A DNA stretch of 64,000 bases from Aquila chrysaetos chrysaetos (taxonomy: Eukaryota > Chordata > Aves > Accipitriformes > Accipitridae), in contig NC_044007.1 in assembly GCF_900496995.4 (NCBI RefSeq), forward strand, positions 20,107,742-20,171,741, given 5' to 3'. The translations under genes were made by a program, and so were the position numbers. This document shows, piece after piece, positions 21,701-33,700 of this stretch (positions are counted from its first letter, which is position 1; each line of letters opens with the position of its first letter). The notes beneath the pieces were generated by a model that was not told where the DNA came from, ran no database searches, and was given only the letters and a program-made list of their open reading frames with translations.

Positions 21701-24645
21701 AAACATGTGAATCTAGAAATAATCCAGAGTGTATAGTTTAGGGATTATGAGTCTCAAATTTACCTCATAGAAACTTCTGTCTATTTTTCTTGAGAATTGT
21801 CAAGATTTTCTCCATCTTGATGAAAAACAGACCCAAACATAGACATAGCGAGATGGAGGAAGAGACCTAGAAGATAAATAGTGTTTGTGATGTTAGCTTT
21901 TTAGGTACTGCCTAAATTGGTGCTTCTTTTTAATCACTGGGCAGATGCATGAACACTAACTCCTAAGCAGACCATGTGCAGCAATGAAGACAATGTCTGT
22001 ACCTTTTTATATACTGGGATAAAATTGTACTGCTTTACACTGCAAAGGGACAAAAGTATTTGTGTTAGAATTGCCATGGTATGACAAAATATAAACTTCC
22101 TGATCCAGACACGTTATTTTCTTTTTTGAGTCGAAATGCTGGCTGAAATATGTTACACACAAATATATACTCTGCAGTAATGTATGGTCTTTTCAGCCGT
22201 ATGGTTGCCACCTTTGAAATACCAAAAAACCCCCAAACTAGCCACATCAGACAAATGGCTGTTGTGCATGCACAGATTAATCTGCACATGTATAGCAGTG
22301 CTGACAACACCCAGTGCGTCCATACTAAAACTTGCTGGGCAAGTTGGAAACCACTGAAACAGCAACTATGCTTAGCAAAGATAGGTGTTACTGATTTGCT
22401 CTTGCTTCTTTCTTGTATTACTCAAAAAAAATTTTGGTAGATATGTTATGTTTTCATTATAAACCTACCGACTTACCTAGTGATTCCACTGACAAGCATG
22501 TATGTAGCTGCGACTCTTTTGAATGGGAATTAAAGTTGTGTCATCTTTCACTTTATCTATATTGAGATGGTACTTAAGGATCCCAACTGACATGGGGCCC
22601 TGCAGTGCTTAGACAATAACCTCTGAATTAAGGTCGCCAGAGCAGACTCTGTCCCGGATTTCCTTCCACTAGCAGAAGTGTTCTTTGGCCTTTCATTACA
22701 GCTAGTTCAGGCGTGGTTTAGGTCTCATTTTACACAGTGCATGCTAATAACGTGATGGACATGGATTCAGTTTTGACTCAGGAAGAGTAACTGTAACTCA
22801 GCAGAATCTCTGCAACGCACCCAAGGTGCATTAGGTTGTGTTCACAGCACAGCAACACAGCAGCTACTTGGTTTTAGTTTGCTTAAAGCTATTGCCAATT
22901 ATTGCAGAATACTTACAAATAGCCTCTGATCTGAGATGCTTCACTCTTGCAAGGGACCTAAACCCGAAGCACATTTTATAGAGGGTTTGCTTAATTATCT
23001 GTCCTCATCAAATTACATGAGTTTTAATACTTTCATCAGGAGCATTCTCAGAAGGTAGTTTTACCTCTAAATTTGGTCTCCTGTCCTCTCCAAAATGGTC
23101 AATTTTCTCTCCCCTGCTTTGTTGAATGGTCACCTGTGAGGAAAGTTGACTTTCCGAGGGACATGCAAAGGAAGGCACCTTTTGGAGTAGGGTAGTTGTG
23201 TGCCTTTGCTGTTGTGATCTACTCTTGTGGCAACAGCTAATGACAGGACAGTTCTTCAACTTAGGCTTCTTGCCTGGGCCATCAAAAATATACGTGGCCT
23301 GCATGCGTCTTTCTTGGTGATTTTTAAGATGTTTGGCAAATACTGATTGCACATGGGCAGATTGCCTGTTTTGTGTCTCTGTTGTCTACCTGAAAGGGTT
23401 TGGTGCTGGGAAGTCTGCCTTGCTGGTAGGAGGGTACCTTCAGGAAGTCAGAGGGATTGCTTTCATTGTTAGTCTTTCCACACATAAAACTTTTTGTTAA
23501 TACATGTACGCATCAATGGCAATGGTAATAGAGAATAAGTCCCTCTTATGTAAATGCTAAGCAGCATTCCAGTGTGAAATGTTAATATTATGGCATTATG
23601 GGAGTTAATAATGGAAGCATGCAATGGAAATGGTGCTTTGGCTTCCAACTATATTCCTCACAGCACTACTGCAGTATGCTGGAGCGCAGCAACTTCACTG
23701 ATGCTGAGATGACAGTGGGTCATGGCTTCTCTTTTTAGCTAATGAAACTGCAAAATTACAAGCGCTTATCATAACTGTTTTATTTGGTCTCAGATTTTGC
23801 TGAACTTCACTTGTTGTCCTTGGCCTTCAGAGGTTTTTTTGGGAGCTGAGTTTTAGGAAACATTTGTAGCTGTAGTTGGGAAGTAAAATGAGAAAAATCC
23901 CCAACATTTTTGTAGCGTTTAAAGTAACTATTTTTGCTATAAAACTTACTTTGATTCAAGTTTATTGTGCTTTGTTTGTGGGGTTTTAATATAGATTGTT
24001 GTAGAAACAGAAAACTATGAAATGCTTCAATGCAATATGTGTGCTGTGAAATTGAGAAGCAAGTCTTCTGCACAATCTCATATTTAGGTGAACAGAACCT
24101 GTATGCCACCTAGTGCTACACAGTGCATACCTCTACTGCTGTACAGATGTGTAGTAGTAAAAATATATACTTCTTCTGAAGGGTTCAAGTAAGCAAAACT
24201 GACACAGGGTAGGAGAGGAAAGGGAGGCGCTGAATAACCTATGATTAACAGTTTGGGACAAAGCTGGGTATGTGATCTCCCATTTTGATTCTCAGACTTT
24301 TCCATGTTCACTGGATTATGTAGCTCCTCTGCATTGAGGGCATGTACTAGCACAAAAAAAAAGTATTTCCTCCATTTCAGATAGCAGAGTTCAGCCTCAT
24401 CTGTATCTCTCAGCAAGAAAGTCAATAATTTTCCTGTTATCTTCCTGTATTTGTGCTGCACATGCTCTATCCATCTCTTTTGCAGAGCTCTGCAACCCAA
24501 TACAGAGATTTCTATATTTTGTCAAAGGGAATCTAGTTTTGCTTGATTTGGGTACAAGAAAAGGAGGATATTGTCTGTTCTGCTAAAAATGTCTTGTTAT
24601 TTGCATCTTGTCAGCAGTATTCTGGAAATTATCCCCCCATCCCAG
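18726..24645. other. Intron sequence with a long antisense open frame, no gene recognised
   Basis: No transposon or exon is identifiable. The minus-strand open frame 19951-20562 (203 codons) is longer than expected for DNA of this composition and is discussed as a finding. A CCTTGAT/ATCAAGG inverted repeat at 21178-21197 is short enough to be chance. Confidence 0.45.
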
Positions 24646-25417
24646 GGGGACCTCAACAGGCTGGAGAAATTAAAAGGAACCTCGTGAAGTTCAACAAGAA
24701 GTGCAAAGTCCTGCACCTGGAAAAGAACAACCCCATGCATCAATAGATGCTGGGGGCCACCCAGCTGGAAAGCAGCGTGGCAGAAAAGGCCCTGGGGGTC
24801 ATGTTGGACAATATCTTGAACATGAACCAGCAATGTGCCTTTGCTGCAAGGAAAGCTAATGGTGTTCGGGGCTGCATTAGGAGTAGTGTTGCCAGCAGGT
24901 TATCCTTCCCCTCTGCTTGGCACTGGTGAGGCCAGTGTCTATCTCTGGGCTCCTCAGCACAAGAGAGACATGGACATACTGGAGAGAGTTCAGCGAAGGG
25001 TTGTAAAGATGATTAAGGGACTGGAACATCTTTCTTGTGAGGAAATGCTGAGAGAGCTGGGACTGTTCAGCCTGGAGAAGGCTCAATGGGCATCTCCTCA
25101 ATGTAGCTGAAGGGAGGGTGCAAAGAAGACAGGGCCAGGCTCTTTTCAGTGGTGCCCAGTTGACAGGACCAGAGGCAATGGGCACAAACTGCAACAAAGG
25201 AGGTTCCCTCTCAAAATCAGGAAACAGTTTTTTACAGTGAGCGTGACTGAGCAGTGGCACAGGTTGCCCAGAGAGGTTGTGGAGTCTCCATCCTTGGAGA
25301 TGCTCAGAAGCCATCCAGACATGGTCCTGGGCGACTGCATCTAGGTGACCCTGCTTGAACAGGGTGATTGGACTAGGTGATCTCCAGAGGTCCCTTCTAA
25401 CCTCAACCATTCTGTGA
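24646..25417 (+). mobile_element. CR1 LINE, 5'-truncated, with decayed ORF2 C-terminus
   Basis: The piece begins in the ORF2 region corresponding to DLNRLEK and continues to the end. Recognisable are 'ggaacctcgtgaagttcaac', 'gtcctgcacctggaaaa', 'gaaagctaatggtgttcggg', then DILERVQRRVVKMIKGLEHL and [14 protein letters not shown]. The tail includes 'ggcaatgggcacaaactgca' and 'gaggtcccttctaacctcaa', ending 'ccattctgtga'. Frameshifts and stops interrupt the coding part. It is intermediate in age between the 48.3 kb copy and the short relics. Confidence 0.88.
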
Positions 25418-26732
25418 AAGGTGGTTTGGAAATGTATCGGGTACCTAGCTTGTGCCTTTAGTTTGTGCTTGGTTTTTAGTAATAGTCAGCTGCGGAGAGG
25501 AAACAGAGAGAGTCTGTTCCCTTTAGGAATCCTTGGGATACGTGACTGAGTCATGTGCAGTTGCAATCACCTTAACTTTGTTGGAGTACTGAGACCAACC
25601 CAGAGGAGCTTCCTGTATTTAGCAGTGACACAGGACTTCCCAGCTCTGTCACTTCCCCTCAACAACACTCCCACTCTAGCAGAAGTCTTGATATAGCACC
25701 TGTTCCACCTCTTACTTCCCTTCTCCCTCCTATTCACACTTCCATGCAAAAAAAGCTGATGATGCACAGCGGAAGTGAAACGTAAGAGGTGAGATCAAAG
25801 GGAAGATGAAAAACTAAGTTTGTCGGGGTGATCTGAGCCATTTAAAGTTACCATAAAAATAAGGCTCTATATCATGCTGATTTTGCATCATATGAGTTCC
25901 TTGCTTCCCCATTTTTTTTTCCAAATATTTACAAATACCAAAAAGTGCACTGTGAATGTAATGATTAAGATACTAGATCTAACTCTGGTCTCACTTATTT
26001 TGTTGTAAATTTGGGGGTAGTTTCAATCTGTCTCAGGTATAGTGTATATTTCTGAAGTGGTGCTTGCTTTGGTATATTGTTGTCTCATGCAATATTACTT
26101 TCAGATCCTACGGAAGGACTGAGAGTCAGGCACTTTTTTAAGAGCTGTAGTTCACTTTGCTAATGCTGTATTTGAGAACTCTTTTTCATTACTTTTAGTT
26201 CTTTCCATCAGACTCCTGGAAAAAGTCTTTGCTTCCAACTTTTATTTAAGTTATTGTAACATTAGCAGTGGCATCAATATGTAGGTTTTTTCAGCTTTTG
26301 GAAAAGGGTTGAAATGTGACTCCATTAAACCTGAATCTGAAGACAGACTTGGTTTCATATTGTTTTCTCTTAATAGCTTTCCAAGTAGCTGCTAAGTGAA
26401 ACTACTGCATATTGAGCCTCGTGTAATATGAGGCTCATTGGGTAAAATAACATTAGTCTGTGCTACTTAAACACACTCTGGAAGGCTTAAAGAGGAGAGG
26501 AAGGAAAATATTTGAAGAGATCAACTGGATGTGGTCGGATACAAGTAATGTCACCTGAGAAGGATTAGAATTTGCCAAAGCTTGACCTGAACGAAGACCT
26601 CCATTTAGGGCTTGTGTTCCTACCAGATCAGCTGCAGTAGTTTTTCCATGCAGAGTTTTCTACCAGCAGTCATATAGTGAAAGAGTCCAGTGATTTACTT
26701 AGCTTCTGTGTCTCAGCTGCAGTGAAGTTTAT

Positions 26733-26764
<32 letters not shown>

Positions 26765-28338
26765 TTTAACATTCCTTCTCCTTATTAGCTGCAGCTGGCT
26801 TTTTCTAATTACTAAAGTCTTAACATTTTTTTCATCTACATTCTGTTGCTTTTATCCTTGCTGGGAGCTCAGTGTATGCACTTTAGCTGATAAACAGCTA
26901 CACGTGTAGTTCATATCCTTAGATGTGGACAGCTTCAAAAAAATACATGCATTGACACTTCAAAATCCAGGAGAAGACCCAGTGGAGTCGTTAGTAGTAA
27001 TGGTACTTCATCCACCATGGTCTTTGTTTTCTGATCACGTGGGGTTAGCAAATGTAGTGGCCTCATATTCTTAATAACATGCCTACTGTGATGGTGTCTT
27101 TGAAAATCATTTATTCTTCTGTTTTGTGATTGTGTTTTGGAGTGCTCAGAACACTTTCCTGTGCACCTCTCTGAAGTGAGAGATCTATCTCTTATAGGTG
27201 TAGAAATTGAGTCGTGGGGTTATAAAGGCCTGAGTTCCTCCATGAGGTAAAAGAGAATGAGGATTGGGGATGCTTAGGATCTCTGAAAAAACAAGTCACA
27301 AGTGGTTTGGTTTTTTTTCTTACTCAACCCTGCTATAGAATTGGCATGGGGTAGAAGAAAATGAAATGATGGGTTGATGTGTTGTGCCCACGCCATGGAA
27401 CTAGGTGGATGTGCACCACAGCAGGCTGCTTTAGCCATTCCTGCTAAATAGGAGGTTTGATCATTGCAGGGTGAAGTACGAAATACTTTTATGTGGAAAT
27501 TAAAAAAAAAAAATCATGCTTATTACGATTACAGTTTTTCAGAGGAACTACTTCATCTCATGCTTCTAGGTTTAGACTTGAGTATCACAGACTGGGAATA
27601 CTTTTAACGTGGAGATGAATTTTCCTTTACCACCAAGAGGTTTCTTATGCCTTTCTCTAAAGCATTATTGACTGCTGCTGGAGTGAGCAATGCTTTTGCT
27701 CAGTATATTGATTTCCCTGTAAAATTTTCGTTACAAAGTTTCTGTTTCTACAGAAAATGGTAATCAATTCTAGGCTTTTGTGAGGTTCAGCATAGCATGT
27801 GCCTTTCTGGACTTGATCTTTCTTCTTAAAAATACCTCAAGTCACAGTTAAGCCTGGCAGATACGTAATGAGAAAAAGCACACAATGAAATGCAGTGCAG
27901 TGGAGGAATAGCATGTCTCTCAAGAGACTTATATTGAAATGATTTAATGTCAGAACTATTTAGTGTTATCCTTCTTTTGCATTTACATCTCACACCGCTA
28001 ACTCATGAAATTGTGACTAAGCATTAACCATTTTGTTTAGCCACAAACATAGTTGACTTGGTTTTCATCACTGCTTGTTACCATGTTAATGTGTTTCTTG
28101 ATTTTTTTTTCATTCATGCTTAGTTTGTTACAGAAACACTATCTCCTCTCTCCTTGTAGTAACGATGTAGAGATCCCCATGATATTCTACTGTATGGAAT
28201 AATTTCTCTTTTGTTTATGTATGTTTAGCCAAGGAGAAATCCGATTAGCTGAATGCTCTTGATAGTATTCGGGTACATCCTAGAGCTTTGCATTTGCTGT
28301 TTGATGTTCCATTTTACAGCTTTACTTAAATGCTCTGC
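25418..28338. other. Intron sequence, nothing recognised apart from a long A run
   Basis: AT-rich DNA with no exon or named repeat. It holds the 26-base A run at 26733-26758 and a short hairpin (TGAGCCTC at 26413-26420, GAGGCTCA at 26430-26437). Confidence 0.5.
26733..26758 (+). repeat. Poly-A run, 26 bases
   Basis: An uninterrupted run of 26 A. No open frame or gene-like sequence upstream suggests a processed pseudogene. Confidence 0.9.
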
Positions 28339-28412
28339 AGGGATTGTGGTTTAGTGGTGAGAGCATGAAATTTGAATCCAAGGTGCCTGGTTCTCTTACC
28401 AACAGAGCTGGT
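28339..28412 (+). mobile_element. tRNA-like SINE head (MIR-like), relic
   Basis: The sequence 'ttgtggtttagtggtgagagc' is close to a tRNA-derived A-box region. About 35 bases later 'cctggttctcttacc' sits where a B box (GGTTCRANNCC) should be. The middle, 'atgaaatttgaatccaaggt', also resembles the MIR head. It could not be a working tRNA gene: the acceptor stem does not pair and the B box is damaged. Confidence 0.5.
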
Positions 28413-30564
28413 CAGTATGTTTAAAATGAGATTCTTCAACCCCCCCACCCCCATAATGGATTTTTGCATGTGTGTCTGCAAAGAAGGTTTTTTCCTCTCT
28501 TTTTTTCTTAAATAAATGTTGAGCACTTGCAGCTTAAGCAGGCACTGGAAGTCTTTCTTTCACTTCTGTACCTCAGTTCCTCTGGTGCAGAGGGTAGAGT
28601 TTTATCCCTGTGCAGTTTAAATTATAGCAGTGATTTGCATGGCTAAGAGGTCCTAGAGTGTTAATCTCTAGGCATGTATATGGTTATTATGAAGGATAAT
28701 AAGCAGATAAATCACTTTCCTGCCTCCAAGTTTGTTGACTGAGCACATACCTGCATGTAGAACATTGCATCCATGGCAATGATCTAAGAGATTTAGAACA
28801 TGCTGGCTCTATTTGATGTGAAGTCTTCTGCGTTCTCATGTCTGTCAGAGATGACAGCAAAACCTGTGTGACTCTCCATCACTGCTCTGTAGTGTGCAGA
28901 AATTACTGCCTTTTTTTCGTTACAAGACATGTGTCTGAAAAAGTATTTAAATGGGGTTTTATCCTGACATATTTTATTAACTTTCAGATACAAAGGATGG
29001 AGCTCTTCATATGCAAGTAGGTATTTGGAGTAGGCTGACTTAATTGCTCTAAGAACAATTTATATATTCATAAAACAAATTATGTTTTATTTCATACCAA
29101 AATTAGATCATTATATTATCAGATTTTGAAAATGACAAAAGGCTTGAGGCACCTCAGACTTGAGCTGTGAAATTAAGATGTTTCAAAGAGGTCTGCCTTT
29201 AGAGGTGCTTAGCTGAACACCTTACTGACTTTTAACTTATCTGAAAATGGAAATGTAGCTTTAAAAATTTAAGGCATTCTCCAAATTAATAAATTTATAT
29301 TTCTTACATTAAGAATATAAAAAAAAGTATATGGCATATTTGTCTTTACCTCCTCAGAGCTGCCAGTATCTTTCCTTTAATTCTAGAGTCGCTTATTACT
29401 CACATCACAAACCTAATCTATGTAATGTGAACTTTTGTTTTTTTATAAACATATGCCTTGTCTGTTTTTAAGACTGTATATGCATTGCCACAGAATAAAG
29501 AAAAAACCAAAGCAGTAGCCCCTTGCCAAATACTAATTTTAATTTCTTCTTGAAATGTGCAGAATGCTAAGCACCCAGAGAGCACAGGTAAATTTAATAC
29601 ATTTTTATGTTTTATCTTTATGAGGGAATTCTGATTTGGATTAAAAAAAGCCCTATAGCCATTAAGTGTCAGGATGAGACCCAGCCTGCTGTCATTTAAG
29701 TGGATCTGAAATACAGAAGCTACTTCATTTAATTACATTTTTCATGGTATTCCTGCAAGATGAGGAGATAAAGCTATACATATCTGAACAGCAAATATGC
29801 TCCATCTGTTCTAGTTCATGATTTCTAAGTCTGGTCCATCATCATTGTCTGATGTGTCAAACGCTGGTGCCTTAGGCTGACAACAGGGAGGATGACAGAA
29901 GATTTGGTGGATGTTTTGAATGTGCTAAGTACATGCAGGATGTAAAGCATGGTGCTGTTGGATTGAATTAAAGTGACATCCTGCACCTAAGTGTATATTT
30001 GTGTAGTGTGGAAACAGTGAGAGTTTGAGTTGTCTTTTCCATACAACTTTCTGTAACTCGGATACATTCATATGTGGTAATATATGCATGTTTCCAGAGT
30101 TATAATTTTCCAATCTGGTGCTTCTCCACTATGTCTAAAGACACCTATTCTGCTCTTCTACCTTCCCCATTTCTAATTAGATTGCTTCGCTGTTCCTCCT
30201 CTGTCATGCGCGGCTTTGGCATAATTTTTAGCATTTATTCTTCCTTTATAGTTTTTCCAAGTGTCTATAAGCTCTTTTGTCTTGCCTGCAAATCCTTCAT
30301 TTTCTGTCTGAGCTTATTGCTGAAGCTTCCATATTTATTGGAAGTGTCACCTTCTTCCTGTCCCCCAACCTCCAAAAAACCCTGTCTTTATTGGAAATGG
30401 TTTTATTGGTTCATTTTTGTTTTGGAAGAAAACTTTGTAGGAAGTTTTGAAGTCTTTTAAAATTTAGTTATTTGAGTTTTTTAAAGAGCTCTATGAATTA
30501 TGGTTTTGCAATGATTATGTTCAGTTTTACTGGAGATTTAGAACAGGATGACTGCAATGATAAG
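28413..30564. other. Intron sequence, nothing recognised
   Basis: AT-rich DNA with a short C-rich interruption at 28440-28452. No exon or named repeat was seen. Confidence 0.5.
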
Positions 30565-30745
30565 AAGCTGTCTCAGGGTACAGAAGACCTGTTTTCACTA
30601 GTGACTCTCAACCTGTGTGACCTTGTTGAAGATGTTCAGTCCACCTCCTGTCTCCACCTTTCTTCATCTGGAAAATGGGACTACACATTTGCTCCTGGCA
30701 TAGACTTGTAACACTGCTACAATGGTGAAGACTTTGCACATCTCT
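30565..30745 (+). mobile_element. MIR-like / CORE-SINE relic
   Basis: The stretch 'gtgactctcaacctgtgtgaccttgttgaag' then 'cctcctgtctccacctttcttcatctggaaaatgggactaca' follows the MIR core, whose consensus reads roughly 'ctgtgtgaccttgggcaag' and 'cctcatctgtaaaatgggga'. The tail 'gtgaagactttgcacatctcttagaa' sits where MIR has its conserved 3' part. It is highly diverged and orientation is +. Confidence 0.6.
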
Positions 30746-33700
30746 TAGAAGAAATAAATTAAATTCTGTTATCTAGTTCTCTGTTTCTGCTTGCATTCTC
30801 CTACGTACCATTTTTTGTTCTGATGTTTATAACTTGGAAGACCTGTTCCTTAGCATTCAGTATTTTCTGCTTTTAGTGCCTTTATCCAACATGTTCTTTG
30901 GAAGCTTTCTCCATAAACGGCAACATGATGGTCAAAACCTCATGCTTGGGCTTTGGACCAGTGTACTTCGCTGTGTAAACTGCTCTGTAAGTTCTTTAGG
31001 GCAAAGATATAGGGAGAATTCTGGCCCTTTGAAATGAATGGCTCATCTTCCATTGACTTGAGTGTAATGAGAATATCATCATTGGTTCACAAGTGTTGGG
31101 TGAAATGCTGTGACAGTTGGATATGTCTGTGAACAAACTGCTTATCCAGTGATTTTCCTGGGTTCTGGTAGGACTGTGTTCCTTTGTTTATTTGCCCAGT
31201 ACTTTCTGTGTCTTATGTAGCTTATAATGAGGCCTGAGGTACCTTAGAAGTAGCTGAGGTGAGCTGGAAAACAGGCTGTTTCCAGTACAGAGCCAAGCTT
31301 GTTACTAATGCTTAATAAAAATAAGAGAATAGGATTTCCTTTAGGTTTCTGAGTTTTATTTACTTGGCATAGTCTTAGCATGTAAAATCCTGTGGGCATG
31401 AATGAGATTAAGTAACATACGCTCTTGTTAGCATTGTTTCAGACTTGGCAATAAACAAACTGTGCCCTTTCCAGCCTCTCAGTAGATAAATGCTTCATAT
31501 TTTATTAGAACAATTTGGCTTCTGACATTAAGTGTAGGCCCATTAATCCTGTAATATAGTGAATAAGATTGGAAAAATACAGGATGTAAATATGTTCTTC
31601 ATTATGCACTTTAATACCAACCAGATATATAATGTGTATTCTAGAACATGGTAGTCGGATTGTACGAAACAACTAGCAAATTGTTGACAAGGCTCATCTG
31701 CTCTTGGTTTATTTTGGGGTTAAGAGCAAAAAGCCTTAAGAAATTTCAACTGTTTGACATTATATGTTGATGCCTATCACATCTTGCTGGACATAGCTTA
31801 AATAGATAGGGCCAGTGGCTTTATTATTTTCAGCTCAGTATTCTTCATTGAATCCAGAAACAAGGCAACTTAAAGAATGTGAAGAGTTCTTCAGTAAGTC
31901 TTACAGAAGAAAAAGACTCCTCAGTTATGAGAAAGGTTAAATTTTTACATTGGGGTTAATAATAAAATAATTCTAGTTAGTGAAGCAATAAATCCAAGCT
32001 CTTCTATTTTACCATGATCTTTTAATTTGGGACTGGTTTTCCTTCCCAAACTTAATCTGAGCATTACTCGGATCACTTAAGAAGTAGGAAAGAATGAATT
32101 TCTATTGTTACCATAGCACGTGCTACAATAATCTTAGAAGCAATGATCATAATGGTCTCAGTGGCCATACGTTCAGTAATTTAGTTGGTGTTACTCAGTG
32201 GGCAAAATGGACCTCCAAACACTGGGCTTCAAACTGGAAAGTACACTCTAGTGAATAGCCTGTGTATCTTACTTGTAGCTCATCCGTGGGGAGCATGTGT
32301 GTGGAAAGGAAGCCTGAAGGCCTTTGAATACAATTTTAATTTTTCCATGCAACGTTTTTCTCTTTGATTGTCAACGTGCTAGACTTCTGCTTGAAATTTG
32401 TGCAGGGCAGAACATTGATCAAGGGTCTTCATTATATGGGATGTTTCAAAAGTTTTTGAAGTCTGTAATTCCAGAAATGGACCCATTGTGTACTGCAGAG
32501 TTTCGTATTGTTTATATTGAAAGCCATAATGTTTTTTTTAAAAAGTTTCCCTTTCTTCCCCATGGAATTTGTCCTGAAGATATTTCAGTGCATTGGCTTC
32601 CAAGTTAGACAGACTTTCAATACATTTGCGTAAGTGAAAGGACAGTCCCTTTATAAATGAAGGAGGACACATTCTTTTGAGACCACCTAATTAATGCTTA
32701 ATTAATTACTTATTTAATAATGCTGCAAAATTCTGGTATTGCATTAGTGCGCTGCCATATTTACTTCCTCTTCTTACAAGACAGCACAGCAGAAATTTCA
32801 GATATTCAGTAATGGCATTTGTAAGAACAAGTTGCATGGCACTGGCAACAGAGCAGTAAAAGATAGAGTGAAAGAGAACTTGTAGCCTTCCTGTGCTCCT
32901 CCTTTCTTATGCCTCAGACCTTTCCTTTAGGACTGAGATCACTATGCTTCCACAGCACAGAGATGCTAATGTGGAAAAAAGAGCAAAGGAACCAGTGTAT
33001 TTGGTGGAGAAAAACAAAGAAGTGTTTTCCATTGGTGGGGAAGGTTAGGCAGAGAAATAGGAAAAAACCTTTTTCATGAAAAGCAGACAACTTTCATAGA
33101 AAGTATTATTTAGTAAAATGAAAAATAATTGCCAAACAAGACATCAGTCAGTGTAGGAGCTTACAAGCAGCCACAGAAAATAGTACCGAATTCATTGGTG
33201 TGGGATTTTGGGGTGCAGTTTTTATTGGGTCTGACAAAGTGTGTTGTGATCTCTTTGGAATGAGACTTCATGGAAATACACTAACAGCCTGTGCACAGAT
33301 TCAGAAAACATTCCTGTATTTGAAGTGGTTTAGCAAAATTCATTTATCCATTAAATCAAGAATTGTGTTTAGGCTGCAGGACCTGATGGTCCACATAATG
33401 TGCACCGGGCTCCTAGCAGTCATATGTAAACTGTCTAATCACTCTCAGCTGTGTTATAACAAATAATTGGAAACTTAATATCTACCAGCAGTGGTACCTG
33501 TATCTGTAACAGTAGTAGACATTCCTCTTACAGTTCCTTAAAAAGACTAGATCCTTCAGAAAAAGTTGTTTAGTTTTCTTTAATTTTTCTTTTTTTTTTT
33601 TTTAATATTTTACTGCTACTTTTAAAAGCTGCTGTTACAGTTTGGCTGCCTGTTGTCCATGTTGCATTGTTTTCTTTGAACAAAAGCCAGTCCCTTTTTT

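Noticed and set aside
24877..25410. 177-codon minus-strand open frame
   Set aside because: It is the antisense of the CR1 copy at 24646-25417.
26413..26437. 8-bp hairpin TGAGCCTC/GAGGCTCA as a structured RNA
   Set aside because: Stems this short with loops under 20 are expected many times in 64 kb by chance.
28339..28412. tRNA gene
   Set aside because: The A-box-like part is good, but the B box is damaged and there is no pairing acceptor stem. A SINE head explains it better.
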